This document shows positions 47,689 to 57,676 of a stretch of 64,000 nucleotides of DNA, one piece after another. Source of the DNA: an uncultured Bifidobacterium sp. (GTDB taxonomy: Bacteria; Actinomycetota; Actinomycetes; Actinomycetales; Bifidobacteriaceae); assembly GCF_959020145.1 (NCBI RefSeq), contig NZ_CAUEQY010000008.1:1-64000 (forward strand), read 5' to 3'. Every line of letters begins with the position of its first letter. Positions within the stretch are counted from its first letter, which is position 1. Under the pieces are notes generated by a model that did not search any database, was not told the DNA's origin, and worked only from the letters and a program-made list of their open reading frames with translations. The position numbers and the translations under genes are program-made.

Positions 47689-48638
47689 GCCTTGTCTCCC
47701 AACGACAATACGGACGGGGCTCTCAATTGGTTACGTGTGGACTGGGCCAAAGCCGTGGAAACCATGCGCACGAACTCATGGAACATGCGTTCGCTGGAAT
47801 CGGATCGGATTACCGTCGAGTCACAGCGATTCAGCTCATGGCGAATGGACGCAGCCAGGTATTCGCGATGCGTTCGCACTTGCCCAGCTGTGTTTCCCCT
47901 ACGCAGGAACGCAGGCACGCGTCGTTTTCCAGCCCCGTCAAGCACCACGCGCGCATGGCTGACATCAAACGGATTGATGGTGGCCACATCGATGAGCACC
48001 ATCGGATGTGTCCTTGCAATCGTGCGGATGGCGCTCAAATGACGTTCCTCCAACGCATGCTCCTCGGTGGCGATGACGACCAGCGCCTCTTTGTCCCGAA
48101 TGCGGCGCGCGTATTCCAGCAACGCGTCGATATTGCGGGGCCTGGTCCACTCGCGCTGCAATGCCGTATCCAAGGTTCGTTCGAACTGCGCCAGGCCACC
48201 GTTGAACGGCACCCGGGTGATGGAAGCGCTGTCGCCGAACACCATGGACACTTCGTCGCCTCGGCGCAGGCTGAGCGCGGCGAACATGCATAAGGCGTTT
48301 GCCGCCACCTGGTACGCCTGTTCCGAGGAAGGGCATGCGGCGGTCATTTCCTGTCCGACGTCAAGCAGCAACCATGCCTTCGAAGTGGAGGGACGCTCAC
48401 GCTGCACCACCATTGGACGTCCCGCTCGGGCACTGGTCTTCCAATCGATGCGTTTCGCCTCGTCTCCCGGCTCATAGGCGTGGATATCCACGACATCGTC
48501 GGCGCCGAAGCGTTTGTTCGATGCGTGCGCGCCTTCGAGTATGCCGAGCGCCTTGCGTACCGTCGGCAGACTCAGCGTGGTTCCAAGCGTCTCGATTTTT
48601 CTGCGGATCGGATCGTCGGAACGGATCTGGTCGATCAT
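47685..48638 (-). CDS. DUF58 domain protein
   Basis: A 317-residue soluble protein. The family core is clear: FGADDVVDIHAYEPGDEAKRIDWKTSARAGRPMV near 44-77, followed by a VWA-like fold (KAWLLLDVGQEMTA near 87). DUF58 proteins sit next to MoxR ATPases in nearly all such operons and are thought to act with them in assembly of a membrane complex. No transmembrane helix is present here, unlike longer DUF58 relatives. Its ATG overlaps the moxR stop codon by four bases. Confidence 0.9.
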   Translation of the reverse strand: MIDQIRSDDPIRRKIETLGTTLSLPTVRKALGILEGAHASNKRFGADDVVDIHAYEPGDEAKRIDWKTSARAGRPMVVQRERPSTSKAWLLLDVGQEMTAACPSSEQAYQVAANALCMFAALSLRRGDEVSMVFGDSASITRVPFNGGLAQFERTLDTALQREWTRPRNIDALLEYARRIRDKEALVVIATEEHALEERHLSAIRTIARTHPMVLIDVATINPFDVSHARVVLDGAGKRRVPAFLRRGNTAGQVRTHREYLAASIRHELNRCDSTVIRSDSSERMFHEFVRMVSTALAQSTRNQLRAPSVLSLGDKA

Positions 48639-49702
48639 GGAACGGGGACCGCCTGCACGATCGAATCCACCACCTGGTCGCTGGTGACGCCATCGGCAAG
48701 TGCTTCGAACGTCATCAGAATACGATGACGCAACACTTCGTGGGCGAACGCCTTCACATCCTCAGGAATGACGTAATCTCGTCCCTGCAGGAGCGCGTTG
48801 GCCTGTCCTATGCGCACCAGCGCGATGGACGCGCGCGGCGAGGCGCCCAGCCTGACGAGCGAGGAAAGTCCTTGGACGGGCTTGGTTCCAGCGCCACGGG
48901 AGGTGGCCGCGATATCGACCGCATACTGCATGATCGCATCGGACACGTGCACACGACGTGCCGCGGAACGCAGGAATTCGACGTCGCTGATGGAAACGGT
49001 GTCACCGGTGAGCGCGTGCTGGTCTACGGTATCGGAGCCGCGGCGGGTCAGCATGGCGAGCATGCGTTGCTCTTCCTGCGCTGTCGGATAGGTCAGTACG
49101 GCCTTCATCATGAAACGGTCCATCTGCGCCTCGGGAAGATTGAAGGTGCCCTCTTCCTCGATTGGATTCTGCGTTGCGATGACCATGAATGGTTTCGGCA
49201 GCGCGATGCGTTGGCCTCCGATGGTGGTCGCGCCCTCCGCCATGGCTTCAAGCATGGCGGACTGGGTTTTCGCGTTGGAACGATTGATTTCGTCGAGCAG
49301 CACGAAATTGGCGTGGATCGGGCCGATCTGCGTGGAGAATTTCTGCGTGGCGAAATCGAAGACCTGAGTGCCGACCAGGTCCGAAGGCATCAGATCGGGA
49401 GTGCATTGCACACGTTTGAACGAGCCGGACACCGAAGTGGCCAAGGTCTGCGCGGCAGTGGTTTTTGCCAGACCCGGGACGGATTCGATGAGGATATGAC
49501 CGCCGGCCACCAAAGTGGTGATCAGCGATTCACGAAGATTGTCCTGTCCGACCAGGGTCTGCGCGAAACGTCCGCGAATCTGCGAACCGATGTTCCTGGC
49601 GCGTGCGATGTCTTCGGCCGACAGCGTGGTTGGTCTTGCGGCTGCGGGCATGGGGATGGGTGCCGGTGCTGGCGCCGGATTCTTTGGAGGGAATAAAGCC
49701 AT
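48635..49702 (-). CDS. moxR: MoxR-family AAA ATPase
   Basis: A 355-residue AAA+ chaperone-like ATPase. After a proline/alanine-rich start it has GQDNLRESLITTLVAGGHIL near 52, Walker A ESVPGLAKTT (73-82, with Ala where Gly is commoner), Walker B VLLDEINRSNAKTQSAML near 135, TQNPIEEEGTFNLPEAQMDRF near 175 (sensor and arginine finger region), and a helical lid. MoxR proteins are believed to insert cofactors into, or assemble, VWA-domain proteins. It leads a run of six genes joined by four-base overlaps or no gap. ung lies 18 bases upstream on the same strand and may share transcription. Confidence 0.93.
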   Translation of the reverse strand: MALFPPKNPAPAPAPIPMPAAARPTTLSAEDIARARNIGSQIRGRFAQTLVGQDNLRESLITTLVAGGHILIESVPGLAKTTAAQTLATSVSGSFKRVQCTPDLMPSDLVGTQVFDFATQKFSTQIGPIHANFVLLDEINRSNAKTQSAMLEAMAEGATTIGGQRIALPKPFMVIATQNPIEEEGTFNLPEAQMDRFMMKAVLTYPTAQEEQRMLAMLTRRGSDTVDQHALTGDTVSISDVEFLRSAARRVHVSDAIMQYAVDIAATSRGAGTKPVQGLSSLVRLGASPRASIALVRIGQANALLQGRDYVIPEDVKAFAHEVLRHRILMTFEALADGVTSDQVVDSIVQAVPVP

Positions 49703-49720
49703 GGTTGCTACTCTAACGGG

Positions 49721-50425
49721 TCAAGCTGACGGGAGGGTCCAATCCACCGGCTGTTCTCCTGCTTCGATTAGCGCCTGATTGGCGCGGGAGAACGGTTTCG
49801 AGCCGAAAAATCCGTAGCGGGCGGACATCGGACTTGGATGGGGGGATTTGATGATGAAAGCGTTGGTGAGCAGGGGCTCCAACGTCTGCGCCTTTCGTCC
49901 CCACAGAATCGCGACCAGAGGCTTGACGCTGCCGTCAGGCCGACGGCGATTGTTCAATGCGCTGATGGCCGCGTCGGTGACCACTTCCCAGCCTCGCCCC
50001 TGATGGCTTCCCGGCTTTCCCGGTTCGACGGTCAGACATCTGTTGAGCAGCATGACGCCCTGTTTGGTCCAGGGTGTCAGGTCGCCGTTGGCCGGCATGG
50101 GCACGCCCAGATCGTCGGTCAGCTCGGTGTAGATGTTCGCCAGACTGCGCGGAATGGGCTTGACGTCCGGTGCCACGCAGAAGCTCAGTCCCACCGGATG
50201 GCCCGGCGTGGGGTAGGGATCCTGGCCGACGATAAGCACTTTGATGTCGTCGAATGGAATGGTAAACGCGCGCAGAATGTTCCTGCTGGCCGGAAGGTAC
50301 TTACGTCCCGCCGCGATTTCCGACCTCAGAAAGTCTCCCATGAGATGTATCTGGGGTTCGACATCGGCGAGGGCCTGGGCCCATCCGGGCTCCACAAGAT
50401 CCTTCAATGGTTTGATATGAGTCAT
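49721..50425 (-). CDS. ung: Uracil-DNA glycosylase
   Basis: Ung removes uracil from DNA to start base-excision repair. The 234-residue family 1 enzyme shows VLIVGQDPYPTPGHPVGLSF near 64-82 (catalytic D69), the GVMLLNRCLTVEPGKPGSHQGRGWE block near 118-142, and SPHPSPMSARYGFFGSKPFSRAN near 195 with the HPSP leucine-loop region. The ATG at 50425 follows GGGAAAGT. The frame extends 39 codons upstream without similarity. It is divergent from the LytR_C gene. Confidence 0.96.
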   Translation of the reverse strand: MTHIKPLKDLVEPGWAQALADVEPQIHLMGDFLRSEIAAGRKYLPASRNILRAFTIPFDDIKVLIVGQDPYPTPGHPVGLSFCVAPDVKPIPRSLANIYTELTDDLGVPMPANGDLTPWTKQGVMLLNRCLTVEPGKPGSHQGRGWEVVTDAAISALNNRRRPDGSVKPLVAILWGRKAQTLEPLLTNAFIIKSPHPSPMSARYGFFGSKPFSRANQALIEAGEQPVDWTLPSA

Positions 50426-50577
50426 ACTTTCCCACTGTACGACGTGCCCTGTGGATGTCCATGCCGATTCCATGCGGAAACGTGTCGAATACGCGCAAAA
50501 TCGACGATGCTGATTGTGGGCTGACTGCACGGGCCGGTACACTGGGGCGGTAAGTGTGAGAAATGAGGTTGCAGAAA

Positions 50578-51276
50578 ATGGCTAAGCAGGACAAGGAGAC
50601 CTACGAATCCTACGCCAAGGATATGTTCGACAATCCTCCGGCGGGACCGATGGGCGTGCACCGTGGCGCACGTTCCATGGCGTCCAGGGCTCTGCCGTAT
50701 GTGATTGTCGTGATTGTGGCTCTGCTCGCCGGCCTGCTGTTCTGGGGAGTCTATTCTGGTGAGATCAGCAACCTGAGAATGCCTTGGTCGGCCAAGGAGG
50801 ACTCTTCATCGTCCGTCTCCACGGCGGATAAGGCGGATAAGAAGACGGACGACACGTCCAAAGACGCCAAGACGGAGAACAAGAAGTCCGAGGACGGCAA
50901 GAAGACCAGTACTTCGGATGGCCAGTCGAAGGACGCTTCGGACGCCAACCAGAACGCGGAACAGAATAACGATCAGAACAATGGCCAGGATGCGGCTTCT
51001 GAGCAGAGCGTGAATCTGGCCACCGAGATCCGCGTGGTGAACGCCACCAGCATCACCGGTTACGCCAAGAGCAAGGCCGATGCCCTGACCCAGGCCGGAT
51101 ACACCAGCGTGACGCCCAGCAATCCGACCGGCAACGTTCCCAGCCAGACGGTTGTCTGGTATCAGAATGAGGCCGACAAGGCGACGGCGGAGAATGTCGC
51201 GCAGACGCTGGGAATCTCCAATGTCCAGCAGAGCAGCGGATTGGTCACGCCGATCGTTGTGGTGCTGTTGAACTGA
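50578..51276 (+). CDS. Membrane-anchored LytR C-terminal domain protein
   Basis: A 232-residue envelope protein: cytoplasmic N-terminus of about 37 residues, one helix (ALPYVIVVIVALLAGLLFWGVY, about 38-59), a long low-complexity Lys/Asp/Ser/Gln linker (about 75-140), and a C-terminal LytR_C-type domain starting TEIRVVNATSITGYAKSKADA near 150 with the GYTSVTPSNPTGN and ADKATAENVAQTLG features. This domain is common in actinobacterial wall-associated proteins; its ligand is unknown. The ATG at 50578 was chosen over 50563. A good terminator follows. Confidence 0.82.
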   Translation: MAKQDKETYESYAKDMFDNPPAGPMGVHRGARSMASRALPYVIVVIVALLAGLLFWGVYSGEISNLRMPWSAKEDSSSSVSTADKADKKTDDTSKDAKTENKKSEDGKKTSTSDGQSKDASDANQNAEQNNDQNNGQDAASEQSVNLATEIRVVNATSITGYAKSKADALTQAGYTSVTPSNPTGNVPSQTVVWYQNEADKATAENVAQTLGISNVQQSSGLVTPIVVVLLN

Positions 51277-51300
51277 AAAAACGCCGTCCGAACCGGTTTG

Positions 51301-51328
51301 GAACCTCGCCCGAACATAGGCGAGGTTC
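51301..51328 (+). terminator. Terminator of the LytR_C gene
   Basis: A 10-bp perfect stem GAACCTCGCC/GGCGAGGTTC with an 8-base loop, followed by TTTATTTTC. Confidence 0.93.
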
Positions 51329-51413
51329 TTTTATTTTCTTGGAAATCCGGCGTTTTTCAAGTTGATTCGATGCGACTGACATCTTGCTCACAGCGCAAAG
51401 AACGTCATCGGGT

Positions 51414-51440
51414 TTGGCACTCTCGACGTGAGAGTGCTAA
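51414..51440 (+). promoter_or_regulatory. CIRCE element 1 upstream of groL
   Basis: TTGGCACTC, nine bases, GAGTGCTAA: one mismatch to the HrcA-binding consensus TTAGCACTC-N9-GAGTGCTAA. A promoter probably overlaps it, since TTGGCA can serve as a -35. Confidence 0.95.
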
Positions 51441-51448
51441 TCTGCGAA

Positions 51449-51475
51449 TTAGCACTCGACGAGTGAGAGTGATAA
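51449..51475 (+). promoter_or_regulatory. CIRCE element 2 upstream of groL
   Basis: TTAGCACTC, nine bases, GAGTGATAA: one mismatch to consensus. It begins 8 bases after the first element and lies 75 bases before the groL start. Confidence 0.95.
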
Positions 51476-51550
51476 CTGGCGGCTGACGGCTGGTTCTGAT
51501 TGTCGCTCCGAAGGTGGAAATAATACCGTGTAGCCATATGTGGAGGAACA

Positions 51551-53167
<1,617 letters not shown>

Positions 53168-53209
53168 TCGAAAGACCGGAAGCTTCCATAAGCTCAAATA
53201 GCTGATATG

Positions 53210-53238
53210 AGGCCCGCTTCCCGATGGGGAGCGGGCCT
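53210..53238 (+). terminator. Terminator of groL
   Basis: Stem AGGCCCGCT/AGCGGGCCT with additional CCC/GGG pairing in the loop, followed by TTGCTTAT. Confidence 0.8.
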
Positions 53239-53271
53239 TTGCTTATCTGGAAGGCGCCTTACGCGCGCTTT

Positions 53272-53562
53272 CTACTGCGCGAACAAACGCGACGCCTGCA
53301 TTTCGGTCTCCGAATACAACGTGGAGGCCTGCATCAATGCGCGCTGGATTGATTCAAGCGACTGCTCCATCTGCTGCTGCGCGGCACGCCACTGTTCGGC
53401 GACCGCTGTGAACTGCGTCGCAGCCCCGCCGCGCCAAACGCTCTGCAGATTGTTGAGATTGCCGTACATGCCCTGCACGGCCTGTCGGATGGATTGGATG
53501 GAGGCGTTGACGGCGGCGCTCGAGGACTGAATCTGCTCGCTGTCGACTTGATACTGTGGCAT
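53272..53562 (-). CDS. WXG100-family protein
   Basis: A 96-residue ESAT-6-like protein, usually exported as a helical-hairpin dimer by type VII secretion. The W-x-G turn is in NLQSVWRGGAATQF (near residue 45), with helices on both sides (SSAAVNASIQSIRQAVQGMY before, QQMEQSLESIQRALMQASTL after). Near the C-terminus STLYSETEM contains a YxxxE of the kind used as a secretion signal. No type VII core genes (EccC-type ATPase or membrane components) are within the window. It is a single gene convergent with groL and divergent from the TPM gene. Confidence 0.9.
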   Translation of the reverse strand: MPQYQVDSEQIQSSSAAVNASIQSIRQAVQGMYGNLNNLQSVWRGGAATQFTAVAEQWRAAQQQMEQSLESIQRALMQASTLYSETEMQASRLFAQ

Positions 53563-53695
53563 GTGCCGGTCCTTTCAATGATGATTGGTGTGTTTCTCCA
53601 TGCGATCGCGGTTGGCGCAACCGGACGGTACAGTGGATGCTATGTCATCAGTGAGCGTGTGCAACGAAAAAAACGGAGCTGTGGTCGGAGAACAT

Positions 53696-54535
53696 ATGCA
53701 TTTGGGTTCCGTCGGCGTGTCGCGAAACGGCGGCAGAACGGCAAAAGGTTGGAATATCGCGATTTGCATGTTGCTGGCGGGCGTGCTGGGTTTGTGTTTG
53801 ATGCTGTGGATAACTCCGCCGGTCCATGCGGATGACAGTGCCGGATTGGGCATTACAGCCACGGACGACATCACCGACACGCAGAATCTGCTCGGTTCGA
53901 ATGTCTCGGAGATCACGGACGCCATCAACCAGACGAAAAAGGAGACCGGCGTCACCGTCCGTTTGGTGTATCTGGACAGTTTCAACGCCAAGGGCAAGCC
54001 GGATAAATGGGTGAGCGCGCTGCTGGAATCGTTGAACCCGAAACCGAATACCGTGATGTTGGCGGTTGCCTCGAATGACGGTAATCTGGTGGTGGCCGTG
54101 TCTTCGAACTCGGAGGAATGGCTGAAGAAGAAGTCGACCGTCGACGCGCTGTCCGATGCCGCGCAAAAACCGTTGATGGAAAGCGATCCGGACTGGGCGA
54201 AGTCCGCGACCGACATGATGAATCAGATTTCGGTGCAGAAAAAGACCTCGACTTCGTCGCGGACCATATGGATTGGCGTGGGAGGATTCGCCGGCGCGCT
54301 GCTGCTTCTGGTGGTGATTCTGGTGGTGTTCCATATCCTGCGCAAGAAGGGCGTGATCGGGCATCGGCGTAAGGGCCGCCATAGCGGCCGTCATGGTGCG
54401 GTCGCCGAACGTATCCAACCGGTCAAAGAGTGGGGCGCCGAATCGGAAAACGAGGATTATGTCAATCCGGATACCGCTTCAACGCAAGATTCAGAATCCG
54501 TTCAGGAAACATCCAGTGAAGGGAGCGATGCTTAA
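53696..54535 (+). CDS. TPM-domain membrane protein
   Basis: A 279-residue envelope protein: hydrophobic signal or anchor (WNIAICMLLAGVLGLCLMLWI, near 20-40, then PPVHADD, a possible cleavage site), an extracellular TPM-like domain (TDTQNLLGSNVSEITDAINQTKKETGVTVRLVYLD from about 60), a second helix near 190 (IWIGVGGFAGALLLLVVILVVF), and a basic cytoplasmic tail. The ATG at 53696 follows CGGAGAACAT; an ATG at 53642 is possible. The stop is 3 bases before the response regulator start, so it probably belongs to the same operon and may be a sensor accessory. Confidence 0.78.
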   Translation: MHLGSVGVSRNGGRTAKGWNIAICMLLAGVLGLCLMLWITPPVHADDSAGLGITATDDITDTQNLLGSNVSEITDAINQTKKETGVTVRLVYLDSFNAKGKPDKWVSALLESLNPKPNTVMLAVASNDGNLVVAVSSNSEEWLKKKSTVDALSDAAQKPLMESDPDWAKSATDMMNQISVQKKTSTSSRTIWIGVGGFAGALLLLVVILVVFHILRKKGVIGHRRKGRHSGRHGAVAERIQPVKEWGAESENEDYVNPDTASTQDSESVQETSSEGSDA

Positions 54536-54538
54536 GCC

Positions 54539-55270
54539 ATGAGCAAGCCTATTGAAGCATCCATTGTCGTTGTCGATGACGAGCCGTCCATCCGAGAGCT
54601 GCTGGTGGCATCCCTGCATTTCGCCGGTTTCGAAGTGAACACGGCCGCTTCGGGATCCGAAGCCATCGAGGTCATCGAAAGGCTGCAGCCGGATCTGATC
54701 GTGCTTGATGTGATGCTTCCGGACATCGATGGGTTCACGGTGACCCGACGCATCAGGCAGGAAGGCATCACCACGCCGGTGCTGTACCTGACCGCTCGCG
54801 ATGACACCCAAGACAAGGTCATGGGGCTTACCGTGGGAGGCGACGACTATGTGACCAAGCCGTTCAGCCTCGAAGAGGTCGTGGCCCGAATCCGCGCCAT
54901 CCTGCGTCGCACCCAGCAGCAGGTGGAGGACGATCCGATCATCCGTGTGGGCGATCTCGAAATCAACGAGGACTCGCACGACGTGTCCCGAGCCGGACAG
55001 CCAATCGACCTGAGCCCCACCGAATACAAGCTTCTTCGCTACCTCATGGACAATGAAGGCCGCGTGCTGTCCAAGGCGCAGATTCTCGATCACGTGTGGC
55101 AATACGATTGGGGCGGGGACGCGGCCATCGTCGAATCGTACATCTCCTATCTTCGCAAGAAGGTCGATGGCATCGTCATCGAGGATGAGAACGGCGACAA
55201 GCACAAGGTAACGCCGCTGATCGAAACCAAGCGCGGCATTGGCTATATGATTCGCGCTCCCAAGAACTAG
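54539..55270 (+). CDS. OmpR/PhoB-family response regulator
   Basis: A 243-residue regulator. The receiver domain has the acidic pair D13-D14 (VVVDDEPSIRE), phospho-acceptor D57 in LIVLDVMLPDIDG, and K107 in YVTKPFSLEEVVARIRAILRR. The C-terminal winged helix spans about 135-240 (HDVSRAGQPIDLSPTEYKLLRYLMDNEGRVLSK; VESYISYLRKKVD). It probably controls transcription of unknown genes, perhaps its own operon. It lies between the TPM gene (3 bases before) and the histidine kinase gene (8 bases after). Confidence 0.95.
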   Translation: MSKPIEASIVVVDDEPSIRELLVASLHFAGFEVNTAASGSEAIEVIERLQPDLIVLDVMLPDIDGFTVTRRIRQEGITTPVLYLTARDDTQDKVMGLTVGGDDYVTKPFSLEEVVARIRAILRRTQQQVEDDPIIRVGDLEINEDSHDVSRAGQPIDLSPTEYKLLRYLMDNEGRVLSKAQILDHVWQYDWGGDAAIVESYISYLRKKVDGIVIEDENGDKHKVTPLIETKRGIGYMIRAPKN

Positions 55271-55278
55271 ATTCAGCC

Positions 55279-57126
55279 ATGAGCAAGAATCCCAATTCGC
55301 CGTCCACGGGCCACGCCTCCAATCCTTCGGCCATTCCGGCCCCCATGCAGCCTCCCCGGTCGCTGCCGAAGCAGAACAAGGTATGGAGCCGTTTCAACCG
55401 CAGGATTCAAGCGATTCCGCTGAGCACGAAACTGGTCACCTGCATCATCGTGCTGCTGACCATCGGCACCATCGGCATCTCCTTTTCCATACGTACGTTG
55501 GTGGGCAATTATCTGCTGCAGAAGACCGATACGCAGCTGATCAACCAAGCCCAGCTGATTTTCAACAGCATGGACTCGCTCAGCAGCGACACCGGCGATG
55601 ACGGGCGCAGCCTCATGAACACGTATTACGTGGAGGTGCGCGACAGCGAATACAAAAGCACGGGTGCCGGATCGGTGCCCATGCTCCGTGACGGAGTGGT
55701 TTCGGAACCAAGCCTGCCGGCCGACGGCAGCATCGACGGCGTCACTCTTGGACAGCCATTCACGACACGTGCGGTGGTGCACATCACCACAAGCCGCACC
55801 CCGGATCATTCCATCATGCAGGCCGCGCAGTCGCCATGGCGTGTTGTCGCGTTGCCTTGGAACGAGAAGACACGGACCGGGCAAGTCAAGGACAGTGGCG
55901 TCGTGTTCATCGGCCTGTCGCTGAGCGATCAGATCGACACGGCCAACACATTGACGCGATTCTGCGCGATGGTGGGCATCGCGGTGGTGCTGATCGGCGC
56001 GATACTCGGCACCATTCTGGTGCAAAGCACGCTCGCGCCCCTGAAGCGGATTGAAAAGACCGCCGCGAAAATCGCCGCGGGAGATCTCAGCCAACGTGTG
56101 CCAGACCTGCCGGAAAGCACAGAGGTCGGCTCTCTGTCCATGTCGCTGAACACCATGCTGACACGCATCGAGGAGAGCTTCCACGCGCAGGAAGAGACCA
56201 CCGAAAAAATGAAGCGGTTCGTCTCGGACGCCAGTCACGAATTGCGTACGCCGCTCGCCGCCATTCACGGGTACGCCGAGCTGTACAAAATGCAGCGCGA
56301 CATGCCTGGGGCTTTGGAGAGGGCTGACGAATCCATCGAACATATCGAGGCATCCAGCGCGCGTATGACGGTTCTGGTGGAGGACCTGCTGTCTTTGGCT
56401 CGTTTGGACGAAGGACGTGGCATCGACATCACGCAGCAGGTGAAGCTGACCTCCGTGGTGCGCGACGCAGCCGATGACCTGCATGCGCTCGACCCCGACC
56501 GCGGCATTTCCTGCGGACAGGTCGTGCTCCAACCAGGTACCGATATGGACCATCCCGCCCAATTCGCCTTCCAAAATGGCCAGATGCCCCAGATTGAGTT
56601 GAAGGGTGATGCTTCGAGACTGCGTCAAGTGGTCACCAACATCGTGGGCAATATCCACCGGTATACGCCGGCGGACTCGCCTGTGGAGATCTCCATGGGT
56701 GTGCTACCCGCGTCGATCAGTCCCGAATCCCTATCCCGTATGCCGTCCAACGAGCAGTCGCTTCGCCATCTGGTCGAAGCCATCGAAGTGGGGCAGTCCA
56801 TGCAAGTGGGTATGAACTACGCGATTGTGCGATTCAGCGACCACGGTCCCGGCGTGCCGCCGGAGGCACGGTCGAAGATCTTCGAACGTTTCTACACCGC
56901 CGACCCGTCGCGTGCGCGTCAGAAGGGCGGTACGGGACTCGGCATGGCAATCGCGCAATCCGTGGTCAAGGCGCATCATGGATTCATCTGCGCATCCGGC
57001 AGCGAAGGAACGGGACTGACCCTGACGGTGGTGCTGCCGATCGCCCCGGTCGAACCCAAGCCGCAGCCGATTACGGCGAGCGAGAATCGAAAAAACGAAA
57101 AAAAGAATCGCAAATCAAAGAAATAA
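55279..57126 (+). CDS. Sensor histidine kinase
   Basis: A 615-residue membrane kinase, partner of the adjacent response regulator. Order: Pro-rich cytoplasmic N-terminus, helix 1 (LVTCIIVLLTIGTIGISFSI, near 52), extracytoplasmic sensor of about 150 residues, helix 2 (VGIAVVLIGAILGTILVQS, near 233), HAMP (TLAPLKRIEKTAAKIAAGDLSQ), dimerisation box SDASHELRTPL with phospho-His 320, and ATPase boxes N (RQVVTNIVGNIHRYTP, near 450), G1 (FSDHGPGVPPEA), F and G2 (GGTGLGMAIAQ, near 555). The N box has Asn-Ile-His in place of the usual Asn-Ala-x-Lys spacing but is recognisable. Confidence 0.95.
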   Translation: MSKNPNSPSTGHASNPSAIPAPMQPPRSLPKQNKVWSRFNRRIQAIPLSTKLVTCIIVLLTIGTIGISFSIRTLVGNYLLQKTDTQLINQAQLIFNSMDSLSSDTGDDGRSLMNTYYVEVRDSEYKSTGAGSVPMLRDGVVSEPSLPADGSIDGVTLGQPFTTRAVVHITTSRTPDHSIMQAAQSPWRVVALPWNEKTRTGQVKDSGVVFIGLSLSDQIDTANTLTRFCAMVGIAVVLIGAILGTILVQSTLAPLKRIEKTAAKIAAGDLSQRVPDLPESTEVGSLSMSLNTMLTRIEESFHAQEETTEKMKRFVSDASHELRTPLAAIHGYAELYKMQRDMPGALERADESIEHIEASSARMTVLVEDLLSLARLDEGRGIDITQQVKLTSVVRDAADDLHALDPDRGISCGQVVLQPGTDMDHPAQFAFQNGQMPQIELKGDASRLRQVVTNIVGNIHRYTPADSPVEISMGVLPASISPESLSRMPSNEQSLRHLVEAIEVGQSMQVGMNYAIVRFSDHGPGVPPEARSKIFERFYTADPSRARQKGGTGLGMAIAQSVVKAHHGFICASGSEGTGLTLTVVLPIAPVEPKPQPITASENRKNEKKNRKSKK

Positions 57127-57277
57127 CGCTCTTTTCCGTCGGGAAAGCAGACGCTATCGGCGCGGAAGGATGGGTGCGGCCCACCTCTTGCGCTAAACTG
57201 TATCTTTGGTTTGAAAATGGGCGAATGGTTTTACCTATTCGCGTGAAGGTATCTGATCAGCAAAATGTGAGGTGACA

Positions 57278-57670
57278 ATGCCGAGCGGACGTGTTCGTTG
57301 GTTTGATGCGAACAAAGGCTATGGTTTCATTCAGACGGGTGAGGGCACGGATGATGTGTTCCTGCCCGCTGCCGCCCTTCCCGAGGGCGTGAAGACGCTG
57401 CGTAAGGGCGCCAAGGTCGAGTATTCCGTCATTGATGGTCGTCGTGGGCCGCAGGCGATGGGAGTGACGCTGGTTGCCTCGGCCCCGTCGCTGGTTAAAG
57501 CCACCCGTCCGAAGCCGGACGATATGGCCGCCATCGTGGAGGATCTGATCAAGCTGCTTGACTCCGCGGGCAATCAGCTTCGTCGACATCGCTATCCTTC
57601 ACCGGCTGAAAGCAAGAAGCTCGCCACGCTTCTGCGCGCGGTCGCCGACAATTTCGACGTACAGGAATAG
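57278..57670 (+). CDS. Cold-shock-domain protein with C-terminal extension
   Basis: A 130-residue nucleic-acid-binding protein. The cold-shock domain occupies the first ~67 residues: SGRVRWFDANKGYGFIQ (RNP-1) and DVFLPAAALP (RNP-2, with Leu-Pro after the usual Val-Phe), then GVKTLRKGAKVEYSVIDGRRGPQAMGV. The ~60-residue extension is helical (DDMAAIVEDLIKLLDSAGNQLRRHR) and is typical of actinobacterial relatives. The DUF3027 gene follows after 6 bases, a conserved pairing in actinobacteria. The ATG at 57278 was preferred to a GTG two codons upstream. Confidence 0.9.
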   Translation: MPSGRVRWFDANKGYGFIQTGEGTDDVFLPAAALPEGVKTLRKGAKVEYSVIDGRRGPQAMGVTLVASAPSLVKATRPKPDDMAAIVEDLIKLLDSAGNQLRRHRYPSPAESKKLATLLRAVADNFDVQE

Positions 57671-57676
57671 AGTTTC

